This document shows, in pieces, positions 18,545 to 26,776 of a stretch of DNA of 64,000 nt (position 1 is the first letter of the stretch; the number at the start of each line of letters is the position of its first letter). Under the pieces are notes generated by a model. It was not told the origin of the DNA, did no database searches, and worked only from the letters and a program-made list of their open reading frames with translations. Origin of the DNA: Sphingobacteriaceae bacterium (GTDB lineage: Bacteria > Bacteroidota > Bacteroidia > UBA7662); contig PNNG01000026.1 of the NCBI GenBank assembly GCA_013824115.1, positions 62,001 to 126,000 on the forward strand, given 5' to 3'. Position numbers and translations under genes: made by a program.

Positions 18545-19639
18545 TCAGATTCCTTTCAAGGTCTGGGCCATGTAGTAGTCAACCACTGCCCGCAGATCGT
18601 TGGTTTGTTCGTAAATGGCCAATTGCCTATCGGCTCCGGTACCGTTGTTCAAGATGTCGAATACGCGGTTGATTTCGGTACGGCTGCCTAATTCATCCAC
18701 CACATCGTCTACAAAAGCCATCAGTTCGTGGATGAGGCCACGTGTATTTACTTCCATCTCTTTGCCAAAGTCAATCATCTTTCCGTCGATGCCATAACGG
18801 CCTGCACGCCACTTGTTTTCGTTCACGAGGGCACGCTTGTAAATCATAAAATTGAGGTTCTGCTCGCGCAACTTGTACAGCTTGGCCACCAAAGCTTGAA
18901 TGAGTGCCGTAATGGCAATGGTTTCATCCACGGTCATGGGTACATCACAAATGCGGAATTCTATGGTATCGAAAAACGGATGCACGCGTACGTCCCACCA
19001 GATTTTTTTGGCATTGTCGATACAGTTGGTCTTCACCAGCAACTTCACATAGTTTTCGTATTCGGCAAAACTTTCGAAAAAATCGGGGATTCCGGTGCGT
19101 GGGAATTTGTCGAATACCTTGGAGCGGAACGACTTAAAACCGGTATTTCGGCCTTCCCAAAAGGGTGAGTTGGTACTGAGGGCATAAATGTGCGGTAAAA
19201 AGTAACGCACCGAGTTGGCAATGTGGATGGCCATTTCTTTATCGGGCATGCCTACATGCACGTGCAAGCCGAAAATGAGGTTCGAACGGGCTGCATCTTG
19301 CAACTCGTTTACAATTTCATTGTAACGCGGATGCTCAGTAATGAGCTGCGTTTGCCACATGCTAAAGGGGTGGGTGCCCGCTGCCCCGATGGCAAAACCC
19401 AATTCACCAGCCACTTGCGATACCACCCTGCGCAGATGCGATACCTCGGCGCGGGCCTGGTGTATGTCCTGACAAATACGCGTACCCACTTCCACCACTG
19501 CCTGGTGCATTTCGGCCTTCACTTGGTCTTCTAACAGTCGGTTGGCGGCCTCAACAATTTTTTGATCGTGGGAGGTAAGTTCGCGGCTAACGGGGTCAAT
19601 TACCTGAAATTCTTCTTCTACGCCCAGGGTAAACTTCAT
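18545..19639 (-). CDS. GCS2/YbdK-type carboxylate-amine ligase
   Basis: 364 aa, length and sequence of the COG2170 glutamate-cysteine ligase-like family. The N-terminal TLGVEEEFQVID carries the metal-binding Glu cluster, with VEVGTRICQDI, GLHVHVGMPD (conserved His pair), WWDVRVHPFFDTIEFRICDVP and ENKWRAGRYG further on. These enzymes join an amino acid carboxylate to an amine using ATP; E. coli YbdK makes gamma-glutamylcysteine weakly. The substrates here are unknown. It is the first gene of a leftward operon with the amidotransferase and an ATP-grasp protein. A terminator lies upstream, separating it from the second ATP-grasp gene. Confidence 0.92.
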   Translation of the reverse strand: MKFTLGVEEEFQVIDPVSRELTSHDQKIVEAANRLLEDQVKAEMHQAVVEVGTRICQDIHQARAEVSHLRRVVSQVAGELGFAIGAAGTHPFSMWQTQLITEHPRYNEIVNELQDAARSNLIFGLHVHVGMPDKEMAIHIANSVRYFLPHIYALSTNSPFWEGRNTGFKSFRSKVFDKFPRTGIPDFFESFAEYENYVKLLVKTNCIDNAKKIWWDVRVHPFFDTIEFRICDVPMTVDETIAITALIQALVAKLYKLREQNLNFMIYKRALVNENKWRAGRYGIDGKMIDFGKEMEVNTRGLIHELMAFVDDVVDELGSRTEINRVFDILNNGTGADRQLAIYEQTNDLRAVVDYYMAQTLKGI

Positions 19640-19674
19640 ACAACAGCTTTTAGGATTTAAGACGATGGCAAATT

Positions 19675-19705
19675 AAAAAAGCCCCGCGAGTTGCGGGGCT
19701 TTTTT
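19675..19705. terminator. Bidirectional terminator inside the ligase cluster
   Basis: AAAAAAGCCCCGC and GCGGGGCTTTTTT flank a GAGTT loop, giving a 7-bp GC stem with A/T tails on both sides. It ends transcription of the leftward AT-hook-tailed ATP-grasp gene before the GCS2 ligase gene, so partial read-through or a second promoter is needed for the trio. Confidence 0.9.
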
Positions 19706-19725
19706 GAAAAAAAATATTTGAAAAA

Positions 19726-21255
19726 TTATTGAGGGTCGTTCCCCATCATTTTTTCGGCAGCCAATACGGCATCTAATCCAATGAGTTCACCAAAGGGCTT
19801 CTCCATCTTCACGCGTTTTTTGCGCTCTGGCTTCTGCACTTTCGGTTTGGGACCGCGTTTGGCCTTGGGCGCTGGCTTGGGTATAGAGCCTGTGATGGCG
19901 GCTTTGGGCTTGCGACCTCTTTTTCCGACTGCTTTTTCAGCAGCAGGCGCAGCAGCGGCTTTGGCGGGACGGCCACGGCGCTTCGGCGCTTCAGTGATGT
20001 CGGTTGTGGTGATTTTGGCTTGTGCCGGACGACCCCGTTTTTTAGGAGTCACTGCTACCTTCACATCATCGGCTGATACCACCTTTGGTTTGCGTCCCCT
20101 TTTTTTGGGTTCGCTCGCAGCTGTTTCAACGATGGCCTTGGGCTTGCGTCCTCTTTTTTTAGGCGCTGTTTCCAAGTCAGTTGCTTCGATGGTAGTTTTC
20201 TCTTTGGGTTTGCGTCCACGCTTTTTGGGTGCCACATTCGCTTCCTGAACTTTGGCTTTGCGACCACGGCGTTCAGGCGTGCTCACCACTGCGGTTTCCA
20301 TGCGGAATTCGCCCATGCCTGCTGCGCCACTGCGCACGTAAGTTCCCCAAGTGAGGTTGTCTGCACCGGGCTTTTGGGCCAAAGCACGTTCAATGGCATA
20401 ATTGGCAGCCGTTTCAACTACCCATTCGAAGTTTTCGGCTCCTACCGAATTGATATCGGCATCGGGGGCAGGATTGCAGAAGTCGATAGCATAAGGAACG
20501 CCATCACGCACCGCAAATTCAACCGTATTAAAATCATAACCCAATGCATTGTTGAGTCTCAACACATAATCGGTAAGGCGTGCCAGCATTTGTTCGCTGG
20601 GCTTGCGGTCGGTTACATAACGGAGATGGTGTGGATTGCGCGGCTCGTAAGGCATAATGCGCACGTGTTTGCGACCAATGCAATAGCAGCGATAATACTC
20701 TTCGAAAACAATTTCTTCTTGAAGCATCATCACCAGGGTATCGGTTTCATTGTGTTTGGCGAAAAGATCGTCGAGATTTTCCACCCGGTAAACACTCTTC
20801 CAGCCTCCACCGGCATGCGGTTTCATATATGCCGGGAAGCCTATTTCATTTACAATGCCATCCCAATCCATGGGGTAGTGCAAATTGCGAAACGAGGCAG
20901 GCGTGGTATCGGGTGGCATTTGATTAGAAGGAAGCAATACCGTTCTTGGAACTGGTACACCTACTTGGATGGCCAAACAGTTGTTAAAGAATTTTTCATC
21001 GGCACTCCACCAAAAAGGATTGTTGATTACCGCAGTGCCTTGTAAAGCAGCATTCTTCAAATAGGCGCGATAAAAGGGCACATCCTGAGAAATACGATCG
21101 ATGATTACCGCATATCCGCTGTCTTTGCCTTGAATTACCTTGTCGATGAGTACTGGTTCTGCTAGAATTCCCGGAACGTTTTTGGAATTAATCCGTGCAA
21201 CCACAGCTTCTGGAAATGTATTTTCCTGACCGTGCAAAATGCCGATTTTCTTCAT
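19726..21255 (-). CDS. ATP-grasp ligase with long AT-hook-like basic tail
   Basis: 509 aa. Residues about 1-310 are a D-Ala-D-Ala-ligase/RimK-like ATP-grasp: AYMKPHAGGGWKSVY (nucleotide-binding Lys and loop), LVMMLQEEIVFEE, and the Mg site NTVEFAVRDGVPYAIDFCNP. Residues about 318-505 are a low-complexity basic region with at least six KKRGRKPK/RRGRPAK-type motifs (RGR cores) separated by Ala/Thr/Glu linkers, resembling eukaryotic AT-hooks or a histone-H1-like tail. The catalytic domain looks intact. The tail could bind DNA, RNA or polyanions, or be a substrate of the ligase system; this is inference. It is divergent from the esterase and followed by a terminator. Confidence 0.87.
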   Translation of the reverse strand: MKKIGILHGQENTFPEAVVARINSKNVPGILAEPVLIDKVIQGKDSGYAVIIDRISQDVPFYRAYLKNAALQGTAVINNPFWWSADEKFFNNCLAIQVGVPVPRTVLLPSNQMPPDTTPASFRNLHYPMDWDGIVNEIGFPAYMKPHAGGGWKSVYRVENLDDLFAKHNETDTLVMMLQEEIVFEEYYRCYCIGRKHVRIMPYEPRNPHHLRYVTDRKPSEQMLARLTDYVLRLNNALGYDFNTVEFAVRDGVPYAIDFCNPAPDADINSVGAENFEWVVETAANYAIERALAQKPGADNLTWGTYVRSGAAGMGEFRMETAVVSTPERRGRKAKVQEANVAPKKRGRKPKEKTTIEATDLETAPKKRGRKPKAIVETAASEPKKRGRKPKVVSADDVKVAVTPKKRGRPAQAKITTTDITEAPKRRGRPAKAAAAPAAEKAVGKRGRKPKAAITGSIPKPAPKAKRGPKPKVQKPERKKRVKMEKPFGELIGLDAVLAAEKMMGNDPQ

Positions 21256-21356
21256 AGAATAATTTTCTTTTGTTACAACTCTGTTATGCCCTCTAAATTA
21301 GAACAATTGTATTTAATAGCATGAATCTCAATCGATTTTTTTGGGTGTTGATATTT

Positions 21357-21391
21357 TTTGCAAGCCCTGTTTCGCTGAATTTGTATGTTTG
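21357..21391 (+). promoter_or_regulatory. Possible promoter of the esterase gene
   Basis: TATGTTTG (21384-21391) matches TAnnTTTG, with TTTG at 21357-21360 and a 23-base spacer, slightly longer than usual. If used, transcription would begin near or just after the ATG at 21398, which would favour the internal ATG at 21416 (MPAPAG) as the start. Confidence 0.4.
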
Positions 21392-21397
21392 CAACGC

Positions 21398-22225
21398 ATG
21401 AATATTGTCTCAAAAATGCCTGCTCCTGCTGGACTTCAACAACCTTTGGCCTTGTTGGATTTACAAAAAATAAGCTCCAATTATTTAGGAAGAGAGGTGA
21501 TATTCAACGTGTTAGTTCCAGCTCAGCATCCTGGCCCATGGAAATTACTGCTGATAAACGATGGTCAAGATTTGGAGGGCCTGCAGCTTTTCAAGCATAT
21601 GAATAAATTGGCCAGGCAGGGTGAAATACGACCTACATTGGTAGTAGCTGTGCATGCCGAAAACCGACTTCAGGAATATGGTGTGGCCGGAAATCCCGAT
21701 TATTTACAGCGCGGCGCAAAAGCAAGTCAATACACTTTTTTTGTGATGAAGGAATTATTGCCACTCATTGAGGGGCATTTTCCGATATCGAACAGGGCGT
21801 CGGATAGGGTTATTGCAGGTTGTTCTTTGGGAGGATTATCGGCCTTTGATATTGCGTGGAATTATGCTGCTAAATTCGGCAAAGTAGGTGTTTTTTCTGG
21901 TTCATTTTGGTGGAGAAACAAAGCGCTAAATGCCGGCTATACCGATGCCGATCGTATTGCACATCACATGGTTAGGGTAAGTAAGCCCGGAAGGAAATTG
22001 GAATTTTGGTTTGAAGCGGGTACAGAAGATGAAAAATCGGACCGCAACAACAACGGAATAATTGATGCCATAGACGATACACTCGATTTAATTACTGAAT
22101 TGGTCCTCAAAGGCTATGAATTAAATAAGCACATTAACTACGTTGAATTAAAAGGAGGTAAGCACGATTTGCCCACCTGGGCCAAAGTAATGCCCCAATT
22201 TTTGATTTGGGCGCTCAAAGAATAA
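21398..22225 (+). CDS. Putative esterase (enterochelin-esterase-like alpha/beta hydrolase)
   Basis: 275 aa from the ATG at 21398; an alternative ATG is at 21416. The fold is that of the esterase-D/enterochelin-esterase family (PF00756): LLINDGQDLEG, the nucleophile elbow VIAGCSLGGLSAFD, the FSGSFWW block and a C-terminal His in KGGKHDLPTWAK. There is no signal peptide, so it is cytoplasmic. Its position, divergent from the AT-hook-tailed ligase and at the edge of the cluster, suggests that it hydrolyses or activates the product of the ligases. Only 2 bases separate it from the DUF3078 gene. Confidence 0.85.
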   Translation: MNIVSKMPAPAGLQQPLALLDLQKISSNYLGREVIFNVLVPAQHPGPWKLLLINDGQDLEGLQLFKHMNKLARQGEIRPTLVVAVHAENRLQEYGVAGNPDYLQRGAKASQYTFFVMKELLPLIEGHFPISNRASDRVIAGCSLGGLSAFDIAWNYAAKFGKVGVFSGSFWWRNKALNAGYTDADRIAHHMVRVSKPGRKLEFWFEAGTEDEKSDRNNNGIIDAIDDTLDLITELVLKGYELNKHINYVELKGGKHDLPTWAKVMPQFLIWALKE

Positions 22226-22227
22226 GC

Positions 22228-23091
22228 ATGAAACATTTATTAATCATTCTAATGTCGTTTCAATCGGCCATGGTGGTGGGCCAAACCACCGATTCTACCA
22301 AATCGCCATGGACACGCCGCCTCGAAATAGGCCTCAACTTAAACCAAGCCAGTTTTACCCCCAATTGGAAGGGGGGCGGTACCAATAATTTTGCGATGGG
22401 CAGCTTGGTGAATGGCAGCTTGTTGTATACCAATGGCAAATTCACGTGGTCAAATGATTTGCAGCTTCAATATGGCTTTCAGAAAAACGAAGGTCAAACG
22501 CGACGGAAAACCCAGGATTTGGTATTTATTGACACCAAAGCAGGTTATGACATCAGCGAAAATCTAAACGCATTTGGTGCGGTAAACTTTGTGTCTCAAT
22601 TTGCTGAAGGTTTAAACTACAGCAAAGACCCTTTGGGCAATGAGGTTGCACGTGTAATGTCGCGTTGGATGGCGCCTGCTTATTTTACTCAATCGTTAGG
22701 GGTACAATACAAGCCCGTACCTTATTTTATGGCTCGCTTAGGCGCTTTGGCTATACGACAAACCTTTGTTACTGACCCGATGCTCAGCGCTGCTGGTGCT
22801 TTCGGAGTAGATAGTGGTAGTACCGTGAAAGTGGATTATGGCTATCAAATAGTGGCCAGCTTCGATAAAAACTTAGCCAAAAATCTGAACCTCAAAGCAC
22901 GCTATTTGTCGTTTGGCGACTACACCAATTTCCAGCGCACCAACCACCGTCTCGACTTGATTTTTGCTGCCCGCATTACACGCTACATCAATACCAATTT
23001 TACGGCGGTGATGCTTTATGATCGCAATCAGGATTTGGCAGTGCAATGGAGCCAAGTGCTTGCTCTTGGTGTATTGTTTCAGTTGCGCTGA
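22228..23091 (+). CDS. DUF3078 family outer-membrane-associated protein
   Basis: 287 aa with a type I signal peptide (about 1-19, ending in VVGQTTD). The body WTRRLEIGLNLNQASFTPNWKGGG, the repeated beta segments and the LDLIFAARITRYIN C-terminal part match DUF3078, a Bacteroidota-specific barrel-like family of unknown function. ATG 22228 gives the signal peptide directly. It begins 2 bases after the esterase stop, so it is probably cotranscribed, and it is convergent with the small gene at 23092 with no gap. Confidence 0.88.
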   Translation: MKHLLIILMSFQSAMVVGQTTDSTKSPWTRRLEIGLNLNQASFTPNWKGGGTNNFAMGSLVNGSLLYTNGKFTWSNDLQLQYGFQKNEGQTRRKTQDLVFIDTKAGYDISENLNAFGAVNFVSQFAEGLNYSKDPLGNEVARVMSRWMAPAYFTQSLGVQYKPVPYFMARLGALAIRQTFVTDPMLSAAGAFGVDSGSTVKVDYGYQIVASFDKNLAKNLNLKARYLSFGDYTNFQRTNHRLDLIFAARITRYINTNFTAVMLYDRNQDLAVQWSQVLALGVLFQLR

Positions 23092-23292
23092 TCAACGGCT
23101 TTTTCCTAACTCATCGAGCAGGTGAGAGGTCGATTCTAGATTCAGCCGTATATCGTGCAAATCCGCTCCTTCTTTCGCTTTGTCCAGATCTTTTGAAAAT
23201 GCCAGTTGATCCAATCGGTGCAAATTGTCTAGCAAACGCTCGCGCAGTGCTTTCAAATCGTCGGGAGATACGGGCGGAAGCTGTTCACTCAT
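23092..23292 (-). CDS. Small coiled-coil protein
   Basis: 66 aa, highly charged and helical (DDLKALRERLLDNLHRLDQL, LESTSHLLDELG). There is no signal or transmembrane segment. It abuts the DUF3078 gene stop to stop. I do not recognise a family; the compact helical composition and lack of any other gene in the gap support a real gene. It could be a small regulator or structural helper. Confidence 0.6.
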   Translation of the reverse strand: MSEQLPPVSPDDLKALRERLLDNLHRLDQLAFSKDLDKAKEGADLHDIRLNLESTSHLLDELGKSR

Positions 23293-23416
23293 TTGGCTAA
23301 GTTAAGGTGCTACGCTTTTTTTGTGGCATTTCTGACGAAAAATTAACATTGATGACGATTGTGTGACATCCACGTGGGCAATGCTGCGAGTGCAGGCTGA
23401 GGCAGAGTTATAAGCG

Positions 23417-24058
23417 CTATTGATAAAGTAACAGCTTCATTTTAGGCGATAATGAATAATTTTTGCCTTTTATATGGATATACGCTGCCGGTGTCTGAAA
23501 AAGGCCTTCTGATTCGAAAAGGAAATATTGAAAATCAGACGCTACCAACCCGGCTTTCAAGTAAAAGCAGGCACCCCACATTGTTTCCATATGGTCTTTC
23601 GGAAAGCGGTTGGGCTGAAGGCTGATAGAAAGCACAAAATGGTCATGTGTTTTTTGGCTAAGCATGGGGATCAACTGCAATTCCTTCAGCCCTTCCAGCT
23701 GCATCCACTTTTGGTAAAGCAGGGTAGATGCACAGCTTTCCAAATCGGTATAAACGAGGGATACTTCAAAGCTGTCTACCTCCAGGCATTGACATTCCAT
23801 CGGAATACTAACCTTTTGAATTTGGTAACCTGCTGGCCCTTGAAAAGGGGTGGAGGCAAATCGCTTTACAGGAGCATCCCAAAAGCTTATTCGCCCATTG
23901 CTGCGCATTCGGTTTTTGTGCTTGAGTGATTTGGTGGAAGCCTCCACCACCACGGTATCACCTGGCAGTGTAGGAGGTATGGTGCCGTTTGCCCAGCTGT
24001 TGCCTAAAAGTAAGTAAAGAGTAAAAACGCAAAAGAGGGGTTTAGAGATGGGGAGCAT
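23417..24058 (-). CDS. Secreted protein of unknown function
   Basis: 213 aa from the ATG at 24058. A signal peptide (MLPISKPLFCVFTLYLLLGNSWA) precedes a mature beta-rich domain with four Cys residues (two in MECQC). No named family is recognised. It ends with YSLSPKMKLLLYQ and is bordered on its upstream side by the palindromic repeat that bounds the first DUF4143 cassette. Confidence 0.7.
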   Translation of the reverse strand: MLPISKPLFCVFTLYLLLGNSWANGTIPPTLPGDTVVVEASTKSLKHKNRMRSNGRISFWDAPVKRFASTPFQGPAGYQIQKVSIPMECQCLEVDSFEVSLVYTDLESCASTLLYQKWMQLEGLKELQLIPMLSQKTHDHFVLSISLQPNRFPKDHMETMWGACFYLKAGLVASDFQYFLFESEGLFQTPAAYIHIKGKNYSLSPKMKLLLYQ

Positions 24059-24128
24059 GACGGATTTTGACGGATAGTGCAAGATAGGACATTCCGGGAA
24101 AAGCCAAAATCAACGGTTTGTGCGCTTA

Positions 24129-24175
24129 ATTATCCTTGCAATTTTAAAACGTACTTCGAAAATTGCAAGGATAAT
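24129..24175. repeat. Left palindrome of cassette A
   Basis: Perfect 17-bp arms, ATTATCCTTGCAATTTT (24129-24145) and its complement (24159-24175), around a 13-base loop. It lies just after the 3' end of the leftward ATPase gene. Confidence 0.85.
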
Positions 24176-24197
24176 AGCGTTATTCATTCCATGCCAC

Positions 24198-25361
24198 TTA
24201 CCAGCACCAACCCTTGTGGCGAATGATTTGGAGGGTCTCGAATAAGCTCAGCAAGAAAATACCCGGCCTGAACTCACCTACGCTGTTTGATGGGGTGACC
24301 ACATGGTGCGGGATGTTAGGGAAATCCTTCATCGCTTCGGTATTGCCTTTGCTCAAGTGCGGACTGTTGCTGTACTTAAATTCGAAGCTCGCCACAGGCT
24401 TGTTGTTTTGCACCAATAGCAAATCGAGTTCGGCACCTGCGGCCGTCCGGTAGAAATAAGGATGGACGGTAGGCTTGAGCATCGAAACGATTTGTTGGAT
24501 GCCAAATCCCTCCCAAGAGGCTCCTTTGATCACGTCTCCTTCCAAGGCATTGAGGGTATCAATACCAGCTAACAGGTGCAAGAGTCCCGAATCGCGGATA
24601 TACACCTTGGGACTTTTTACCAAACGTTTTTGCTGGTTGGTATGAAATGGCTGCAAAGTTCGGATCAAAAACATCTGCTCAAAAAACTGCAGGTAGTTTT
24701 TCACCGTGGGCAGACTCAGTTGTGTGGCTTGTGCCAAACTGCTGTAATTGATCAGTTGGCCATGCACTGAGGTCAGCAACTGTAAAAACTGCTCGAGCTG
24801 TTGGGGAGTGGTCCGCAATTCAGCCGTGCCCAATTCGCGTTGCACATAGCTTCGGCTAAAATCGAGCAGCCATTCAAAAGCATCTTCATCGGCAGGGGCC
24901 AGGTACGAAAGGGGATAGCCGCCACGCAACCAAAGATTATCTCTGCTTTCGGCGCCTGTTTCTAGCAGTTGGAAGGGGTGGAGCTCACGAAAGTGAATGC
25001 GGCCAGCCAGGTTTTCGGAACTGCTCACCAGCAATTGGTCGGAGGCAGAACCCAGCAACAAAAAGCGTCCCGGACGGCGGTCGGCATCCACCAAACTGCG
25101 CAGCACTGGGAACAGCTCAGGCATGCGCTGCACCTCGTCAATGACAATGCGTTTGTCGGCATTTTTCTCTAGAAAGAACTCCGGATCGCTCAAACGCAGC
25201 TGATCTGAAGGTCGTTCTAGATCAAGATACAGGCTGTTGGAAGGGTCTACCAGCTGCCTGGCGAGCGTGGTTTTACCCACCTGTCGCGGTCCCAACAAGG
25301 CCACCACTGGGTACTTTCCCAAAGCCTTTTGCAAGCCAGATATAGCCAGTCTTTCAATCAT
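24198..25361 (-). CDS. AAA ATPase with DUF4143 domain
   Basis: 387 aa. Walker A is LLGPRQVGKTTLARQ near residue 23, Walker B is RIVIDEVQRMPEL, and the sensor-1 block is LLLGSASDQLLVSSSENLAGR. A winged-helix-like stretch follows (SYSSLAQATQLSLPTVKNYL region). The C-terminal DUF4143 part contains a PD-(D/E)XK-like set, AELDLLLV followed 13 residues later by EFK. These proteins are common in accessory DNA, and their cellular role is not well established. The start codon lies 2 bases from the palindrome that forms the right end of cassette A. Confidence 0.9.
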   Translation of the reverse strand: MIERLAISGLQKALGKYPVVALLGPRQVGKTTLARQLVDPSNSLYLDLERPSDQLRLSDPEFFLEKNADKRIVIDEVQRMPELFPVLRSLVDADRRPGRFLLLGSASDQLLVSSSENLAGRIHFRELHPFQLLETGAESRDNLWLRGGYPLSYLAPADEDAFEWLLDFSRSYVQRELGTAELRTTPQQLEQFLQLLTSVHGQLINYSSLAQATQLSLPTVKNYLQFFEQMFLIRTLQPFHTNQQKRLVKSPKVYIRDSGLLHLLAGIDTLNALEGDVIKGASWEGFGIQQIVSMLKPTVHPYFYRTAAGAELDLLLVQNNKPVASFEFKYSNSPHLSKGNTEAMKDFPNIPHHVVTPSNSVGEFRPGIFLLSLFETLQIIRHKGWCW

Positions 25362-25362
25362 A

Positions 25363-25406
25363 ATCCTTGCAAATTTAAAGTGTACTTCGAAAATTGCAAG
25401 GATAAT
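25363..25406. repeat. Right palindrome of cassette A
   Basis: ATCCTTGCAAATTT (25363-25376) pairs with AAAATTGCAAGGAT (25390-25403) with one mismatch. It shares its central GTACTTCG and right arm with the left copy in direct orientation, and overlaps the promoter region of the ATPase gene. Confidence 0.85.
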
Positions 25407-25482
25407 TTGAAAGGTGCTACTTGATTATATGCTTGGAAGTTGGTAGTGCAGTGGGTTTTTATGCTTCCTTGATGAAATGTAT

Positions 25483-25521
25483 TCCCTGCAAAATTAAAAA
25501 ATAATTTTAAATTTGCAGGGA
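25483..25521. repeat. Left palindrome of cassette B
   Basis: TCCCTGCAAAATT (25483-25495) pairs with AAATTTGCAGGGA (25509-25521) with one mismatch. The last base is also the A of the ATG of the ATPase gene, so the palindrome replaces the normal leader. Confidence 0.8.
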
Positions 25522-26684
25522 TGATTGAAAGGGGCTTGGCAGAAAAGCTGCGGCAAAGACTTCAAAGATTTCCTGCTGTAGGTGTTTTGGGTGCACGTCA
25601 GGTGGGTAAAACCACGCTGGTTCGAGAACTTTTAGCGAGCCTGGCGCAGCCATTTGTCTTTATTGATGCCGAGCGCCCTTCTGACAGAAGGAAAATTGAG
25701 GTGAACCCGGAGTTCTTCTTGGAAATGCACCGCGATAAATTGGTGGTGATTGATGAAGTGCAACATTTGCCTGCTTTGTTTCCGCTTTTGCGGGCAGAAA
25801 TTGATGAAATACGCAAAGCAGGACGTTTTTTGCTATTGGGCTCTGGCAGTCCCGAACTTCTGCGCCAAAGCTCTGAATCCTTGGCTGGCCGCATCAGCTA
25901 CCTCGAACTAGGTCCTTTAAATCTGTTGGAAGTACCGACCGATTGGCAGCGCTTGTGGCTGTTAGGTGGTTTCCCTGAAATTTGGAAGGAATCGCTTAAC
26001 CAGTCGGATGCACATGAATGGCTACAAGCTTACATAGCCACCTTAATTGGACGCGATTTGCCCATGATGGGCTTGTCAGCGCGTAAACTCGATTTGTTCC
26101 GCTTTATTTCTATGTTGGCCTACCTCCAAGGGCAGCCCGAAAACGCTGCTGAACTGTCGCGTTCGTTAGGCGTGAGTCAGCCAACTGTGAAAAATGCCAT
26201 TGATTTTTTGGAACATGCTTTTTTGATCCAGCGCTTACCAGCCTGGCACACGAATTTGCCCAAGCGAATGGTCAAAGTACCGCGATTGTATTTTAGAGAT
26301 AGCGGCTTATTGCACCAACTCTTGCACATCTCCTCTTTAGACGAATTGCTTGCACATCCCATCGCAGGGCATTCGTTTGAGGGCTTTATCATCAGTCAGT
26401 GTAAAGCCTTGTTGCCAACCAACTGGGAGATGTATTTTTACCGCACCCAAGACGGTACCGAGGCGGATATTGTGCTGGTAAAAGCCAATAAAGTACGTTT
26501 TCTGGTCGAAGTTAAGCTAGGTGCTTCCGAAAAGGTTACTAAAAGCATGCGGCAGTCGATGTGCGACTTACAGCCCGACCGACTTTTGATTGTCGGCGCC
26601 AAGGAAGCCGATTTTATGCTCGACGAACAGATTCAAGTGCTAGGCCCTTCAGCATGGGTGACCTTTTTACACTCGTTGAAGTAA
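25521..26684 (+). CDS. AAA ATPase with DUF4143 domain (second copy)
   Basis: 387 aa, same length and layout as the gene at 24198 but clearly diverged. Walker A GARQVGKTTLVRE, Walker B LVVIDEVQHLPAL and LLLGSGSPELLRQSSESLAGR are intact. After a winged-helix-like block (ELSRSLGVSQPTVKNAI) comes DUF4143 with TEADIVLV, then 13 residues later EVK, the same PD-(D/E)XK-like spacing as in the first copy. The start codon is fused to the palindrome at its 5' side, and a matching palindrome lies after the stop. Function unproven; DUF4143 ATPases are scattered, often in multiple copies, in Bacteroidota. Confidence 0.9.
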   Translation: MIERGLAEKLRQRLQRFPAVGVLGARQVGKTTLVRELLASLAQPFVFIDAERPSDRRKIEVNPEFFLEMHRDKLVVIDEVQHLPALFPLLRAEIDEIRKAGRFLLLGSGSPELLRQSSESLAGRISYLELGPLNLLEVPTDWQRLWLLGGFPEIWKESLNQSDAHEWLQAYIATLIGRDLPMMGLSARKLDLFRFISMLAYLQGQPENAAELSRSLGVSQPTVKNAIDFLEHAFLIQRLPAWHTNLPKRMVKVPRLYFRDSGLLHQLLHISSLDELLAHPIAGHSFEGFIISQCKALLPTNWEMYFYRTQDGTEADIVLVKANKVRFLVEVKLGASEKVTKSMRQSMCDLQPDRLLIVGAKEADFMLDEQIQVLGPSAWVTFLHSLK

Positions 26685-26722
26685 AATGTGAATCGCAAAA
26701 AGCGAAGCTTTTAATCTCAAAG

Positions 26723-26757
26723 CCTGCAATATTAAAACGTAATTTTAAAATTGCAGG
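26723..26757. repeat. Right palindrome of cassette B
   Basis: CCTGCAATATTAAAA (26723-26737) pairs with TTTTAAAATTGCAGG (26743-26757) with one mismatch. Confidence 0.8.
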
Positions 26758-26776
26758 GATAATGGGAAGCTTGGGA

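Larger units (their letters stand above)
24129..25406. mobile_element. Palindrome-bounded cassette A (AAA/DUF4143 gene)
   Basis: A single ORF enclosed by two copies of the same palindrome. Both copies contain an identical 25-base direct repeat (24151-24175 and 25382-25406), whose core is TTGCAAGGATAAT. There is no transposase, and no target-site duplication could be recognised. It lies immediately beside a second, similarly built cassette. Confidence 0.55.
25483..26760. mobile_element. Palindrome-bounded cassette B (AAA/DUF4143 gene)
   Basis: A second single-ORF unit with the same design as cassette A but a different palindrome family (core TTGCAGGGAT instead of TTGCAAGGAT). The ORF points the other way. 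The direct-repeat core AATTTTAAA plus TTGCAGGGAT recurs at both ends (from 25503 and from 26741). Confidence 0.5.
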
